A DNA stretch of 64,000 bases from Streptomyces sp. CB02058 (GCF_001905505.1 NZ_LIPG01000004.1:248001-312000), one strand, 5' to 3'; counted from the first letter of the stretch, positions 15,961 to 26,733 are shown. The notes: generated by a model not told the origin, from the sequence alone. Program-made: numbers and translations.

Positions 15961-16947
15961 CTACCGCCCGGCGGCCAGCCGGGCCAGTACGTCCACGGCC
16001 AGCCTTCGGGCCAGCTCCACCTTGAAGCCGTTGTCACGCAGGGGCCTGGCGGCCGCGAGTTCGGCGTCCACGGCCCGCGTGAAGGCGTCCTCGGTGGCGG
16101 GGGCACCCCGCAGGGCGTCCTCGGCCGCGCGGGCGCGCCACGGCCGGTGCGCGAGCCCGCCGAACGCGAGCGCGGCGTACTCGACGCGGCCCTCGCGCAC
16201 GCCGAGTACGGCCGCGACGGAGGCCAGCGCGAAGGCGTAGGACGCCCGGTCACGTGCCTTGCGGTACAGCGAGAGGGTCCCGTCGGGGAGCGGCGGCAGC
16301 ACCACGTCGGTGATCAGCTCGCCCGGCCGGATCACGGTGTCCTGGTCGGGGTTGTCACCGGGCAACCGGTGGAAGCCGGTGACGGGCACGGTCCGCTCGC
16401 CCTCGGGCCCGTGCAGCAGGACGGTGGCGTCCAGGGCCGCGAGGGCGACCGCCATGTCCGAGGGGTTGGTGGCCACGCAGTCCTGCGAGTGTCCGAGTAC
16501 CGCGAGGTCGCGGTGGGCGCCCTCCCGGGCCGGGCAGCCCGAGCCGGGGGTCCGCTTGTTGCAGGGCTTGGAGACGTCCTGGAAGTACGGGCACCGGGTG
16601 CGCTGGAGGAGGTTCCCGCCGGTGGTCGCGGTGTTGCGGAGCTGTCCGGACGCGCCGGAGAGCAGGGCCTGCGACAGGGCGGGGTAGTTCCGGCGTACGT
16701 CGGGGTGGGCGGCCAGGTCGCTGTTGCGTACGGTCGCACCGATCCGGAGGCCGCCGTCACCGGTGCGGGTCACGTGGTCCAGGGGCAGCCGGCTCACGTC
16801 GATGAGCAGACCGGGTTCCTCCACCCCGAGCTTCATCAGGTCGACGAGGTTGGTGCCGCCGCCGAGATACCGGGCGGTGGGGTCCTCCGCGCCGGCGCGG
16901 ACGGCTTCGGCCACCGATCCGGGGCGCAGATAGGCGAAGGATTTCAC
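15961..16947 (-). CDS. PaoB/YagS-like FAD and [4Fe-4S] subunit of aldehyde oxidoreductase
   Basis: FAD subunit of 328 residues carrying electrons between the iron-sulfur clusters and the final acceptor. The FAD motifs are YLGGGTNLVDLMK near residue 28 and TTGGNLLQRTRCPYF near 118. The insert with RCPYF, PCNKR, GSGCPA and a later SQDC matches the extra [4Fe-4S] cluster known for E. coli PaoB, which separates this complex from ordinary xanthine dehydrogenase. The start is GTG at 16947, overlapping the stop of the preceding subunit by 4 bp (GTGA), so translation is coupled. A 49-bp gap leads to the Moco subunit gene. Confidence 0.9.
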   Translation of the reverse strand: MKSFAYLRPGSVAEAVRAGAEDPTARYLGGGTNLVDLMKLGVEEPGLLIDVSRLPLDHVTRTGDGGLRIGATVRNSDLAAHPDVRRNYPALSQALLSGASGQLRNTATTGGNLLQRTRCPYFQDVSKPCNKRTPGSGCPAREGAHRDLAVLGHSQDCVATNPSDMAVALAALDATVLLHGPEGERTVPVTGFHRLPGDNPDQDTVIRPGELITDVVLPPLPDGTLSLYRKARDRASYAFALASVAAVLGVREGRVEYAALAFGGLAHRPWRARAAEDALRGAPATEDAFTRAVDAELAAARPLRDNGFKVELARRLAVDVLARLAAGR

Positions 16948-17516
16948 GGCGCCACGTCCTGGATCGCCCGGACGATGTGGGGGTAGGCGCCGCACCGGCA
17001 GAGGTTGCCGCTCATCCGCTCGCGGATCTCGTCGGCGCCGAGCCGGGCGGGCCCGGGGTCGGCGAGCGCGGTGCCCGGGGTCGCGTGGGACGGGAAGCCG
17101 TCCGCGGCCTCGCCGAGCATGCCGGCCGCCGAGCAGAGCTGCCCCGGGGTGCAGTAGCCGCACTGCAGGGCGTCCCGCTCCAGGAAGGCGTCCTGCAGCG
17201 GGTGCGGCCGGCCGCCGCGGGAGAGTCCCTCGACGGTGGTGATCCGGGCGTCCTGCTGGGCGACGGCCAGCAGCAGACAGCTGTTGGCGCGCCGGCCGTC
17301 GACGAGCACGGTGCAGGCTCCGCACTGCCCGTGGTCGCAGCCCTTCTTCGCCCCGGTGAGCCCGAGATGCTCGCGCAGCGCGTCCAGCACGGTGGTGCGG
17401 TGGTCGAGTGTGAGGGTCCGGGCGGTGCCGTTGACGTACAGCGTGAAGGTGGAACGGTCGGGAGGAACCGGCGCCTGTGCCGCGTCCGTCCCGACGGTCC
17501 CGGGGATGGCATCCAT
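16944..17516 (-). CDS. PaoA/YagT-like [2Fe-2S] subunit of aldehyde oxidoreductase
   Basis: 190-residue ferredoxin-like small subunit. The plant-type [2Fe-2S] cysteines are in GCDHGQCGACTVL with a later Cys (NSCLL), and the second cluster cysteines are in QCGYCTPGQ and NLCRCGAYP. I see no twin-arginine signal at the N-terminus (MDAIPGTVGTDAAQ), unlike E. coli PaoA, so the enzyme is probably cytosolic here. ATG 17516 is supported by GGAAGG about 11 nt upstream. It is the first gene of the three-gene unit and is coupled by a 4-bp overlap to the FAD subunit. Confidence 0.92.
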   Translation of the reverse strand: MDAIPGTVGTDAAQAPVPPDRSTFTLYVNGTARTLTLDHRTTVLDALREHLGLTGAKKGCDHGQCGACTVLVDGRRANSCLLLAVAQQDARITTVEGLSRGGRPHPLQDAFLERDALQCGYCTPGQLCSAAGMLGEAADGFPSHATPGTALADPGPARLGADEIRERMSGNLCRCGAYPHIVRAIQDVAP

Positions 17517-17554
17517 GTACGCGTACCTTCCGGGTTCGGGTGGTGCGTCCGCGG

Positions 17555-17989
17555 TCAGGCCGGGCGGTGGCTCTCCAGGCGCAGCCGGATCTCCTGCTCC
17601 TGGTCGCCCGCCGCCGTTCCGACGACCCGTACGGTGAAGGCGTCCGCCAGATGCTCGCGGAGCCGGTCCACCGCCCAGTAGCCGCCCTGTGCCTCGACCG
17701 TCACCGGCGCCGAGAGCCGGGCGGGTTCGGGCCCGGCCCTCACCTCGGTGACGTCGACGGTCGCCGTCCACACGGTGGGGCGGATGTCCGACGCGTCCTC
17801 GGGGGCGTCGCTCGCCGGGCGGTCGGAGACGAAGGAGCGGCGCAGCACGTCGAACACGATGCGCGCGTCGTCCTTGGGGCATCCGGTCACCGCGACGACG
17901 ACGTCGCCGCTCTCCTGGTGTTCCTGTGTCTGTCCCTGCGTGCTGTTCAACTGGGTTCCTTTCGCCGGGAGCGGGGTCAGGTGACTCAT
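17555..17989 (-). CDS. Hypothetical protein (144 residues)
   Basis: No family recognised. It has a Gln/Glu-rich start (residues ~14-27), then a predicted alpha/beta body with GDVVVAVTGCPKDDARIVFDVLRRSF and a C-terminal segment with WAVDRLREHLADAFTVRVVGTA. No signal peptide or membrane helix. It ends 38 bp upstream of the aldehyde oxidoreductase start on the same strand, so it may be the first gene of that transcript, although nothing in it suggests a maturation role. ATG at 17989; no clear ribosome binding site. Confidence 0.6.
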   Translation of the reverse strand: MSHLTPLPAKGTQLNSTQGQTQEHQESGDVVVAVTGCPKDDARIVFDVLRRSFVSDRPASDAPEDASDIRPTVWTATVDVTEVRAGPEPARLSAPVTVEAQGGYWAVDRLREHLADAFTVRVVGTAAGDQEQEIRLRLESHRPA

Positions 17990-18136
17990 TCCAGGCTCAC
18001 CCCGCCGCTGCCTGTCTGCGACACGAGCGAACGATGCGCGGACGCCGCATGAAACGCATTCGCTTTTACATCCTCATAAAACATGAATTAGAGCCATTAT
18101 CTGTCTGTGGTCGGTCTCCCGGGGTATGCGCCATGC

Positions 18137-18469
18137 ATGGACGTAACGAATGGAGCAAGCGACTCGCTCGCCGCCACCCTCGCCGACGGCCCCGGAGCAG
18201 TGGGCGTGACCATCGGCGTCGTCGGCCTCGCCGTGGTGGTACTGCTGATCGGCGGCTTCTGGTGGGGCATGCGGCGCCGGGACAAGGAGCTGCCGCCGCC
18301 GCGCCCCGAGGAGCAGCCGCACCGGCCCGATCACCGCACGGAGATCCAGGAGAGTGACAAGCACGGCTCGGACAGCTTCCCCGACAACGGCAGCGCCCTC
18401 TCACCGTACGAGCTCGGTGGTCACGGCAACGAGGTGATCCCGCCCGATCCCGACCGCCCGCGCGACTGA
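18137..18469 (+). CDS. Small single-pass membrane protein (DUF6479-like)
   Basis: 110 residues: a short N-terminal outside segment, one hydrophobic helix at about 22-42 (VGVTIGVVGLAVVVLLIGGF followed by WWGMRRRDK, a positive-inside stop), and a charged, proline-rich cytosolic tail ending EVIPPDPDRPRD. This layout matches the Streptomyces DUF6479 type; function is unknown. The 147-bp region upstream is the most AT-rich in this part of the window (18056-18105) and likely holds the promoter. There is no obvious Shine-Dalgarno before ATG 18137; a start at 18107 would add 10 residues. Confidence 0.65.
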   Translation: MDVTNGASDSLAATLADGPGAVGVTIGVVGLAVVVLLIGGFWWGMRRRDKELPPPRPEEQPHRPDHRTEIQESDKHGSDSFPDNGSALSPYELGGHGNEVIPPDPDRPRD

Positions 18470-18598
18470 CGGCCGCGCGGGTCCGGCCAGGTCCGGCCGG
18501 CGGCTCCGCGTGTTGCGGGAGTCGCCGGGGGCCACGAGGCTGGTCCTGGCCGGGCGGCACCGAAGAAGTCATGCCGCAGAACCGATAAGGCAGTGGAC

Positions 18599-19426
18599 AT
18601 GACCTCTAGCGAACCGCGGACCGCGCCGGAACCGGCAGTGCTGAGCGGTGCGAGCGCGCCGTGCTGGGTCCACCTGGTCACCCGCGATCTGGAGGACGCG
18701 CAGCGCTTCTACGGCGCCGTCCTGGGCTGGACGTTCCGCCGGGGACCGCTGGGCAGGGACTTCGTGATGGCCCGCTCCGACGGTGTGCCGGCGGCGGGCA
18801 TCGGCGCGGTCGCCTCCGCCTTCCAGGTCGCCGTGGCCTGGATGCCGTACTTCTCGGTCCGGGACGCCGATCTCGTCGCGAGCCGCATCCGTGAACGCAG
18901 CGGGACCGTGGCCGTGGGCCCGCTGACGCTCGGGCAGGGCCGCGCCGTGCTGGCCGCCGACCGGGACGGGGCGTCCTTCGGCGTCTGGGAGTGGACCGGA
19001 CGCGCGGCCACGCTGGCACCGTCCGGGAACCGGGCGCACGCCTGGCTCCGGCTGCGTACCAGGGACGCCTTCGACGCCGCGATCTTCTACGGCGAGGTGC
19101 TCGGCTGGGAGAGCGGCGAGCCCGGCGGATGCGAGGTGGCGTACGTGAAGGAAGAGGTCCTCGTCCGCTGCAACGGGCGCCCGCTGGCCCGGATCAGCTC
19201 GGGCGCCGTCGAGTCGGCCCCCGACCCGCAGGTGCGCCCGCACTGGCAGGTGCAGTTCCCGGTGGCCGACGTGGACGCGACGGTCCTCTCGGCGGAGCGG
19301 CACGGAGGGACCGTCGTGGAGCGCCGCGACGTGCCCCAGGGCAAGGAGGCGACGCTGCGTGACCCGGACGGCGGGCTGTTCACCGTGACGGACGTACGCA
19401 GCCCGGCGAGCGCCGACGACGGCTGA
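18599..19426 (+). CDS. Two-domain VOC (glyoxalase-fold) protein
   Basis: A 275-residue protein with two vicinal-oxygen-chelate domains (about 20-130 and 145-265). Each begins with the usual motif for enzyme or antibiotic-binding VOC folds: WVHLVTRDLEDAQRFYGAVLGW in the first and WLRLRTRDAFDAAIFYGEVLGW in the second. Each ends with a DPDG/DGASF-type strand. Metal ligands are not clearly conserved, so it may bind a small ligand rather than catalyse. ATG 18599 was preferred over the GTG at 18593. The next gene is convergent, 8 bp away, with no hairpin between them. Confidence 0.85.
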   Translation: MTSSEPRTAPEPAVLSGASAPCWVHLVTRDLEDAQRFYGAVLGWTFRRGPLGRDFVMARSDGVPAAGIGAVASAFQVAVAWMPYFSVRDADLVASRIRERSGTVAVGPLTLGQGRAVLAADRDGASFGVWEWTGRAATLAPSGNRAHAWLRLRTRDAFDAAIFYGEVLGWESGEPGGCEVAYVKEEVLVRCNGRPLARISSGAVESAPDPQVRPHWQVQFPVADVDATVLSAERHGGTVVERRDVPQGKEATLRDPDGGLFTVTDVRSPASADDG

Positions 19427-19434
19427 GCGGCCGG

Positions 19435-20004
19435 TCAGCGGTCCTGGCCGGATTCCTCCGCGTCCTTTGAGCTCTTCCCGTCCGACGGCCGCCGGCCGTC
19501 GCCCCGGGCTATCGCCCACAGCGGGAACACGAACCAGCAGGCGAGGAACCACAGGGCCATCCCGCCCACCAGCCACAGGGCCACCGCGTTGTGCAGCGCC
19601 ACCCGCAGGATGAGCAGCAGGGCGCTGCACATCGTGCAGAAGAGCAGGCCGAGCCCGATCTTCGTCAGCCGCGAGGCCCAGATGACCGTCTCCGGCTTCA
19701 TCCTGCGGCCGGTGAGCAGCCGGTGGTAGGAGACGGGCCCGATCAGCGCGGCCGCGGTCGCCGACCCCAGCATCACGGTCACGACGTAGATGGTGCGGTC
19801 GACGGTGGAGAGCTCGGCGAAGCGGGGCTGGAAGACCACCGCGAGCAGGAAGCCGAACAGGATCTGCACGCCGGTCTGCGCGACCCGGAGCTCCTGGAGC
19901 AGATCGCCCCACTGCCGGTCCGCCCGCTCCTCCTCGGTCTCGTGGCGCCCGCTGTGCGGGTTCGTGCCGGACCGCTCGCCGCGTCCGTCCGGTGTCCGTC
20001 CCAT
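19435..20004 (-). CDS. DUF6328 family four-helix membrane protein
   Basis: 189 residues with a charged N-terminus (about 1-45) and four hydrophobic helices: VQILFGFLLAVVF, IYVVTVMLGSATAAALIGPV, IGLGLLFCTMCSALLLIL, and VALWLVGGMALWFLACWFVFPLW, then a hydrophilic tail. It matches the DUF6328 type common in Streptomyces; function unknown. ATG 20004 follows GGGGGAGGT 5 nt upstream. Divergent from the VOC gene at 20242 with a 237-bp spacer. Confidence 0.8.
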   Translation of the reverse strand: MGRTPDGRGERSGTNPHSGRHETEEERADRQWGDLLQELRVAQTGVQILFGFLLAVVFQPRFAELSTVDRTIYVVTVMLGSATAAALIGPVSYHRLLTGRRMKPETVIWASRLTKIGLGLLFCTMCSALLLILRVALHNAVALWLVGGMALWFLACWFVFPLWAIARGDGRRPSDGKSSKDAEESGQDR

Positions 20005-20241
20005 CGGTACCTCCCCCACCTCGTGGAGGTGGTACTGGTTCCCCGCGAAGGCGTCGTGATGCACTCCATGGTGGCAGCCGCCCGGAAGTCCACCACAGCG
20101 CGGAACGAGGGACCGGACAGCCATCGGCCTCGACGCGGAGTGAGGGCTCGCCTAGGATCTTCGGTACGGCATCGCGCGTCGGTCACCGGCCGGGTGAGGC
20201 GTGGAGGTAGCCCGTGAGATGCCTGATGGAGGCATTCCACA

Positions 20242-20628
20242 GTGTCGGTCGAGCTGAATCACACCATCGTTCACTGCCGGGACAACCGGGAGTCCGCTGA
20301 CTTCCTGGCACACATCCTGGATCTCCCCACCGGAACGGAATGGGGACCATTCATTCCGGTCGTTCTCGCGAACGGCGTCACCCTGGACTTCGCGACCGTT
20401 CCCGCCGGATCGATCACCGTCCAGCACTACGCGTTCCTGATCTCGGAGGCCGAGTTCGACACGGCCTTCGAGCGCATCACGGCGCAGGGGATCACGTATT
20501 ACGCCGATCCCCATCAGAAGCACCCCGGCGAGATCAACCACAACGACGGCGGGCGCGGGGTGTACTTCCCCGACCCCAGCGGTCACGGGATGGAGCTCAT
20601 CACCCGTCCGTACGGCGGATGGTCGTAG
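20242..20628 (+). CDS. VOC family protein (single domain)
   Basis: 128 residues, one glyoxalase-fold unit. Candidate metal ligands are His7 in ELNHTIVHCRD, the His in VQHYAFLIS, and the Glu in GHGMELITR, the usual H/H/E pattern of VOC enzymes, so this one may be catalytic (dioxygenase, glyoxalase or fosfomycin-type activity cannot be told apart). GTG 20242 has GGAGG about 8 nt upstream. It ends at a strong hairpin shared with the convergent GNAT gene. Confidence 0.85.
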   Translation: MSVELNHTIVHCRDNRESADFLAHILDLPTGTEWGPFIPVVLANGVTLDFATVPAGSITVQHYAFLISEAEFDTAFERITAQGITYYADPHQKHPGEINHNDGGRGVYFPDPSGHGMELITRPYGGWS

Positions 20629-20649
20629 CGGCGCACCCCGTCGGCACCA

Positions 20650-20687
20650 CCGTGCGGCCCGGCCGGGAATCCGGCCGGGCCGCACGG
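20650..20687. terminator. Bidirectional hairpin terminator (17-bp stem)
   Basis: CCGTGCGGCCCGGCCGG (20650-20666) pairs perfectly with 20671-20687 across a GAAT loop. It sits between the convergent stops at 20628 and 20689. Confidence 0.85.
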
Positions 20688-20688
20688 C

Positions 20689-21171
20689 TCAGGAGGCACC
20701 GCCCACCGCGAGGGTGAACTCGGGCCTGTCCCACATCACCGCGGGCGGCCGGGCACGCACGACGCCGGTGCGTTCCGCCCCCACGCTGCGGTAGAAGCCC
20801 TCCGACGGCGGGTGCGCGACGACGCGCACGGCGTCCAGGCCGGCGCGGTGCGCCTCGCCGCGCAGGTGGCCGATCAGCAGCCGGCCGATGCCCCGGCCCT
20901 GGGCGTGGTCGGCGACGAACATCAGGTCGAGCTCCGGGGGCGACAGGATCAGCGCGTAGAAGCCGAGCACCCGCTCGTCGTCGGCGGCCACATGGACGGT
21001 GTGCGTCTCGATGTAGTCGGGGCCGATCCTGTATCCGGCGACCATGGGCGCGTAGTGGCCCTCGTAGGCGCGGGACGAGGTGACCAGGCGGGTCAGCCGC
21101 TTGGCGTCCCGTGCGACGGCCCGCCTGATCCGGATCTCGCCGCCCCGGCCTCCCGTAATGCTCGATCTCAT
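20689..21171 (-). CDS. GNAT family N-acetyltransferase
   Basis: 160 residues, a single GNAT domain transferring an acetyl group from acetyl-CoA. The acetyl-CoA loop is seen as QGRGIGRLLIGHL (about 105-117), preceded by the beta-4 strand ELDLMFVAD and followed by VRVVAHPPSEGFYRSVGAERTG near the C-terminus. Substrate unknown. ATG 21171 has no Shine-Dalgarno, but a good -10 (TAATAC) lies 7 nt upstream, so the mRNA is probably leaderless. Confidence 0.88.
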   Translation of the reverse strand: MRSSITGGRGGEIRIRRAVARDAKRLTRLVTSSRAYEGHYAPMVAGYRIGPDYIETHTVHVAADDERVLGFYALILSPPELDLMFVADHAQGRGIGRLLIGHLRGEAHRAGLDAVRVVAHPPSEGFYRSVGAERTGVVRARPPAVMWDRPEFTLAVGGAS

Positions 21172-21178
21172 GAGGCGA

Positions 21179-21184
21179 GTATTA
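21179..21184 (-). promoter_or_regulatory. -10 element giving a leaderless GNAT mRNA
   Basis: TAATAC on the minus strand followed by exactly 7 nt and then the ATG at 21171. With no ribosome binding site in between, transcription would start at or next to the start codon. The -35 is not obvious. Confidence 0.45.
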
Positions 21185-21387
21185 CGCACGTGAAGGGCCC
21201 GGCACACCCGCCACTTCCCCCCGCCTCCGGGCCGCTCCGGGACGAACCCTGCCTCGAACGGCTTCGAGGGGGTACACGACTGATGCGCACCGCCCGGACG
21301 GCATCCGGAACCGGGCCCGGAACGAGAGGAGTTGACGGGAGTGGAACAGCACGACGCACCGACCACGAACCGACGGGAGTGCCTGAC

Positions 21388-21963
21388 ATGACGACCGTGG
21401 TGATCATCGTTGCCGTCGTCCTGGTGGCAGCACTCGCCTTCGTCCTCGTCCGCGGGCAGAAGACCGGCGGGCGTGGGCTGCGGCGCCGCTTCGGACCCGA
21501 GTACGACCGCACGGTCGCCCGTCATGACGGCGACACGAAGGCGGCCGAGCACGAGCTCGCCGAGCGGGTGAAGCTGCACGGATCCCTGTCCGAACGGCCC
21601 CTCTCGCCAGAAGCCCGCGAGGCGTACGCACGCCGCTGGGCCGAGGTGAGGGAACGGTTCATCGACTCTCCCAGGGACGCGGTCGTCGAGGCCGACGCAC
21701 TCCTGGCGCAGCTGGCGCGGGACCGGGGCTTCCCGGACGGCGACAGCTTCGAGGAGCAGACGGCCGCCCTCTCGGTCCATCACGCCGAGCAGGTCGACGG
21801 CTATCGGAGGGTGCACACGGCCGTAAGGGGCCAGGGCGGCACGGAGGAGATGCGGAGGGCCCTGATCGAGGCCCGAGCGCTCTTCGACGTCCTGCTCGCG
21901 GACTCACCCGATGAGCCGGTCCACGCGGGCCGGCACGAGGCGAAAGGCAGTGCATCAGCGTGA
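21388..21963 (+). CDS. Membrane-anchored hypothetical protein
   Basis: 191 residues: an N-terminal membrane helix (TTVVIIVAVVLVAALAFVLV, residues 2-21) with a basic stop, then a charged cytosolic alpha-helical body containing FGPEYDRTVARHDGDTKAAEHELAER, and a C-terminal helix with VHTAVRGQGGTEEMRRALIEARALFDVLL. This arrangement recurs in actinomycete proteins of unknown role. ATG 21388 follows GGGAG; the frame is open for 35 codons further up but with low-complexity, Arg/Thr-rich sequence. The stop overlaps the GTG of the next gene by 4 bp, so the two are coupled. Confidence 0.7.
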   Translation: MTTVVIIVAVVLVAALAFVLVRGQKTGGRGLRRRFGPEYDRTVARHDGDTKAAEHELAERVKLHGSLSERPLSPEAREAYARRWAEVRERFIDSPRDAVVEADALLAQLARDRGFPDGDSFEEQTAALSVHHAEQVDGYRRVHTAVRGQGGTEEMRRALIEARALFDVLLADSPDEPVHAGRHEAKGSASA

Positions 21964-22547
21964 CGGACTCCACCGGACGAACCACCCACACGACAGAGCC
22001 GGCCTCCGCGACGGACCCGGTCCCGACGACGGACCAGCGCAAGGCCCCCACGGCGGAACCGGTCTCCACGACCGACGCGCGCAAGGCCCCCACGGCGGAA
22101 CCGGTCTCCACGACCGACGCGCGCAAGGCTCCCGCGGTGACGGACCGACCCGCGTCCGCCGAGACGACGGCCCGCGACACCACGGCCCGCGGCCCGCGGA
22201 ACGGCGGTCCCGGTGACCACGATGTGCCGCCCGCCCCGCGTACGGCCCCCGACGTGCCGGGCACCGCGCAGGCCGACGGACCGCTGGTCTCCAGGAACGA
22301 CCAGGACAAGCTGTCCCGGCGCATGCACCACGCGGTCACCGACTTCGTCGAGAACCCCCGCCGGGCCGTCGAGGAGGCGGAGGGCACGTTCGACGAGATC
22401 GTCTCGGGCCTGACCGAGGCCCTCGCGGAACGCAGGCGCGTCCTGCGCGCGGGCTGGCGGGAGCAGGACACCGAGGCACAGACGGAAGAGCTGCGCGTGG
22501 CGCTCCAGCACTACCGCGACATCAGCGAACAGCTGCTGAAGATCTGA
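21960..22547 (+). CDS. Hypothetical protein with N-terminal tandem repeats
   Basis: 195 residues. The N-terminal ~95 are a Thr/Pro/Ala-rich, probably disordered region that contains a 14-residue tandem repeat (unit RKAPTAEPVSTTDA, two full copies and a partial third). The C-terminal ~85 residues are predicted coiled helices beginning QDKLSRRMHHAVTDFVENPRRAVEEAEGTF and ending RDISEQLLKI, resembling the C-terminal helices of its upstream partner. It starts with GTG in the GTGA overlap. I infer a paired accessory or structural role; no family named. Confidence 0.65.
   Translation: MTDSTGRTTHTTEPASATDPVPTTDQRKAPTAEPVSTTDARKAPTAEPVSTTDARKAPAVTDRPASAETTARDTTARGPRNGGPGDHDVPPAPRTAPDVPGTAQADGPLVSRNDQDKLSRRMHHAVTDFVENPRRAVEEAEGTFDEIVSGLTEALAERRRVLRAGWREQDTEAQTEELRVALQHYRDISEQLLKI
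22028..22129 (+). repeat. 42-bp tandem repeat inside the 21960 gene
   Basis: Two near-identical 42-bp units starting at a gcgcaaggccccc core (about 22028 and 22078-22080), plus a degenerate third start near 22121. They encode the 14-residue protein repeat. A slippage-prone site; copy number may vary between strains. Boundaries are approximate. Confidence 0.6.
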
Positions 22548-22568
22548 GCGGCACCGCTGTCGCACACC

Positions 22569-22604
22569 GGCCCGGTGCGGAGTCCCAGGACTTCGCACCG
22601 GGCC
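22569..22604. terminator. Bidirectional hairpin terminator
   Basis: GGCCCGGTGCG (22569-22579) pairs with CGCACCGGGCC (22594-22604); the loop adds a further AGTCC/GGACT stem with one G-U pair between, giving about 17 bp. It lies between convergent stops at 22547 and 22669. Confidence 0.8.
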
Positions 22605-22668
22605 TCCGCCTGCGCGGACGGGCCGCCGGACCGGCACGGCGGGATGTGAGTCGGACACGCGCGGACCG

Positions 22669-23466
22669 TCACACCGGCACCGTGAGGTCCTCGCGCAGTC
22701 GCTCGGCCACGGCGGGGGAAAGGCGCAGCGCCTTGCTCAGATAGCCGTCGAGACCGCCCCAGCGCTCGTCCATGGCGTCCAGGGCCGCCTCCAGGTACCG
22801 GGGCCGGGCGTCGATGACCGCGGATGCGATGTCCGGGTCGCCGCCCTCGTCGAGGAAGCGCCGCAGCGCCGGCCCGAAGGCCGCACGGACCGCCCGGTTC
22901 ACCGCGAGGAACTCCTCGCGTACGACGTCCCGCGAGGCACCCGCCGTCATCAGGAGCAGCGCCGCCGCCCACCCCGTGCGGTCCTTCCCGGTGGCGCAGT
23001 GGAAGAGCAGGGGCCGGGCGCGGGGGTCGGCGGCGGTGTCGAGGAAGGCCCGGTAGGCGGCCGCCGCCCCCGGAGAGAGAACCATCTTCCGGTAGGTCTG
23101 GGCGAACATCTCCTCCGCCCTCCCGCCGCCGAGGAGGCTCGCTGCTCCGTCCGGGTCGTTGAGCAGCGCCCTGAGCCGGGCCGGGGCGACGCCCGGGTTG
23201 TCGCCGAGGACGTCGGCGACGAAGAGCCTGGCGCCCGGCGGGAGACGGTCGGGCGCCCACTGGCGCTCCTCGGCCGTGCGCAGGTCGACGACCGTACGGA
23301 TACCGAGGGCGGCCACGGCCATGTCGTGGTCCGCGTCGAAGTCGCTCAGCTGGCCGGAGCGCAGCAGGACTCCCTGCCTCAGGCGGTGGTCGCGCCCCAG
23401 GGCGATGCCGCCCAGATCGCGCAGGTTGACAACGGTGGCTGCGGGGACGGCCCGGGCGGTCTGCAC
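22669..23466 (-). CDS. Protein tyrosine/serine phosphatase (PtpB type)
   Basis: Dephosphorylates proteins (or phosphoinositides) by a cysteine phosphatase mechanism. The P-loop signature HCATGKDRTG (HCx5R) lies around residue 155-164 and the family N-terminus VNLRDLGG near residue 12; the general-acid region is less clear. It resembles the Mycobacterium PtpB / yeast-OCA type, about 265 residues. GTG 23466 was chosen because AAAGAGG lies 9 nt upstream; the frame is open for 23 codons further up. No signal peptide. It is not adjacent to a kinase gene in the window. Confidence 0.88.
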   Translation of the reverse strand: MQTARAVPAATVVNLRDLGGIALGRDHRLRQGVLLRSGQLSDFDADHDMAVAALGIRTVVDLRTAEERQWAPDRLPPGARLFVADVLGDNPGVAPARLRALLNDPDGAASLLGGGRAEEMFAQTYRKMVLSPGAAAAYRAFLDTAADPRARPLLFHCATGKDRTGWAAALLLMTAGASRDVVREEFLAVNRAVRAAFGPALRRFLDEGGDPDIASAVIDARPRYLEAALDAMDERWGGLDGYLSKALRLSPAVAERLREDLTVPV

Positions 23467-23565
23467 GATGAACTGCCTCTTTCCCGACAGACTGCAGGTC
23501 GGAATCAACGTCGCACGGCGTGCGCATTTCGACAAAGGAAACGTGAGGTGCCGGCCGACGTGGAA

Positions 23566-24060
23566 TCAGTCGGCGAGGATCCTGGTCTTCTGGGCTGCGA
23601 ACTCGGCCTCGCTGAGTGCCCCCTGCTGCCTCAGCGCCGCGAGCCTCTCCAGCAGCGTGATGACGTCGTCGCCCCCGTCGGCGGGGACGCGCTCATGCGC
23701 CAGGAGACGGCCGCCCGCCTCTTGGACCGCCCGGGTGAGCGGGACCGACCAGAGGTCCTCCCACACGATCAGGGCGGCGGAGTCACCCTCCGGCAGGCGT
23801 TCGAGCACCTCGAGATCGGTGATCTGCGGCAGCCCGTCCCGGCCGCCCTCGGGCGGCTCGAAGGCCAGCAGCCCCTGAGGGTCCATCTCGCGCAGCTCCA
23901 GGCGTTCGAGAGCTCCGCCCGACGCTCTGCGGGCGAATGCCAGATCGAGGATGCGTGCCGCCTCGGAGGCGACGGCGTCCACCAGTACGGGCGCGATCAC
24001 GTCGGCGAAACGGCCCCCGGGAAAGGTGACGACGAGGTACTCCACTGGTCCCACGGCCAC
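23566..24060 (-). CDS. DUF6325 family protein with C-terminal SHOCT domain
   Basis: 164 residues. The N-terminal ~125 match the DUF6325 type (starts VAVGPVEYLVVTFPGGRF, later DLEVLERLPEGDSAALIVWEDLW), related in style to DUF1269-like proteins. The last ~30 residues are a SHOCT oligomerisation motif (TLLERLAALRQQGALSEAEF followed by AAQKTRIL). GTG 24060 follows GGGAAGGA 7 nt upstream. The role is unknown; such proteins are often stress-induced. Divergent from the UvrA-like gene with a 288-bp spacer in which I see no further ORF. Confidence 0.8.
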   Translation of the reverse strand: MAVGPVEYLVVTFPGGRFADVIAPVLVDAVASEAARILDLAFARRASGGALERLELREMDPQGLLAFEPPEGGRDGLPQITDLEVLERLPEGDSAALIVWEDLWSVPLTRAVQEAGGRLLAHERVPADGGDDVITLLERLAALRQQGALSEAEFAAQKTRILAD

Positions 24061-24348
24061 GGTGCGTCCTTCCCCTGCGGTGCTGGGTCGACTGAAGCTT
24101 AACTTCGGACATTCAGTGACGCATTGTGAAATCCAATGACGAACCAGCCGGTCAGGAATCGAGAAGCGTGAGCGGACCGCCGCCCGTAGCGTGAAACACG
24201 GAACACCGCGCTTCGGCCGGCCCTGTTCCCGAGAACTCCCCGGACCGCACAACCGGTCTGGTAGACAACGACCGTTGCCGCGCACGTGCCGGTGACACGG
24301 CAGGCGACCGCGCAGGCGGCCCGCGCAACAGATGGAGACACGACGAGC

Positions 24349-26731
<2,383 letters not shown>

Positions 26732-26733
<2 letters not shown>

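Noticed and set aside
22028..22129. Tandem repeat as a possible regulatory array
   Set aside because: The 42-bp unit is in frame and encodes a 14-residue protein repeat, so it is better explained as a coding repeat.
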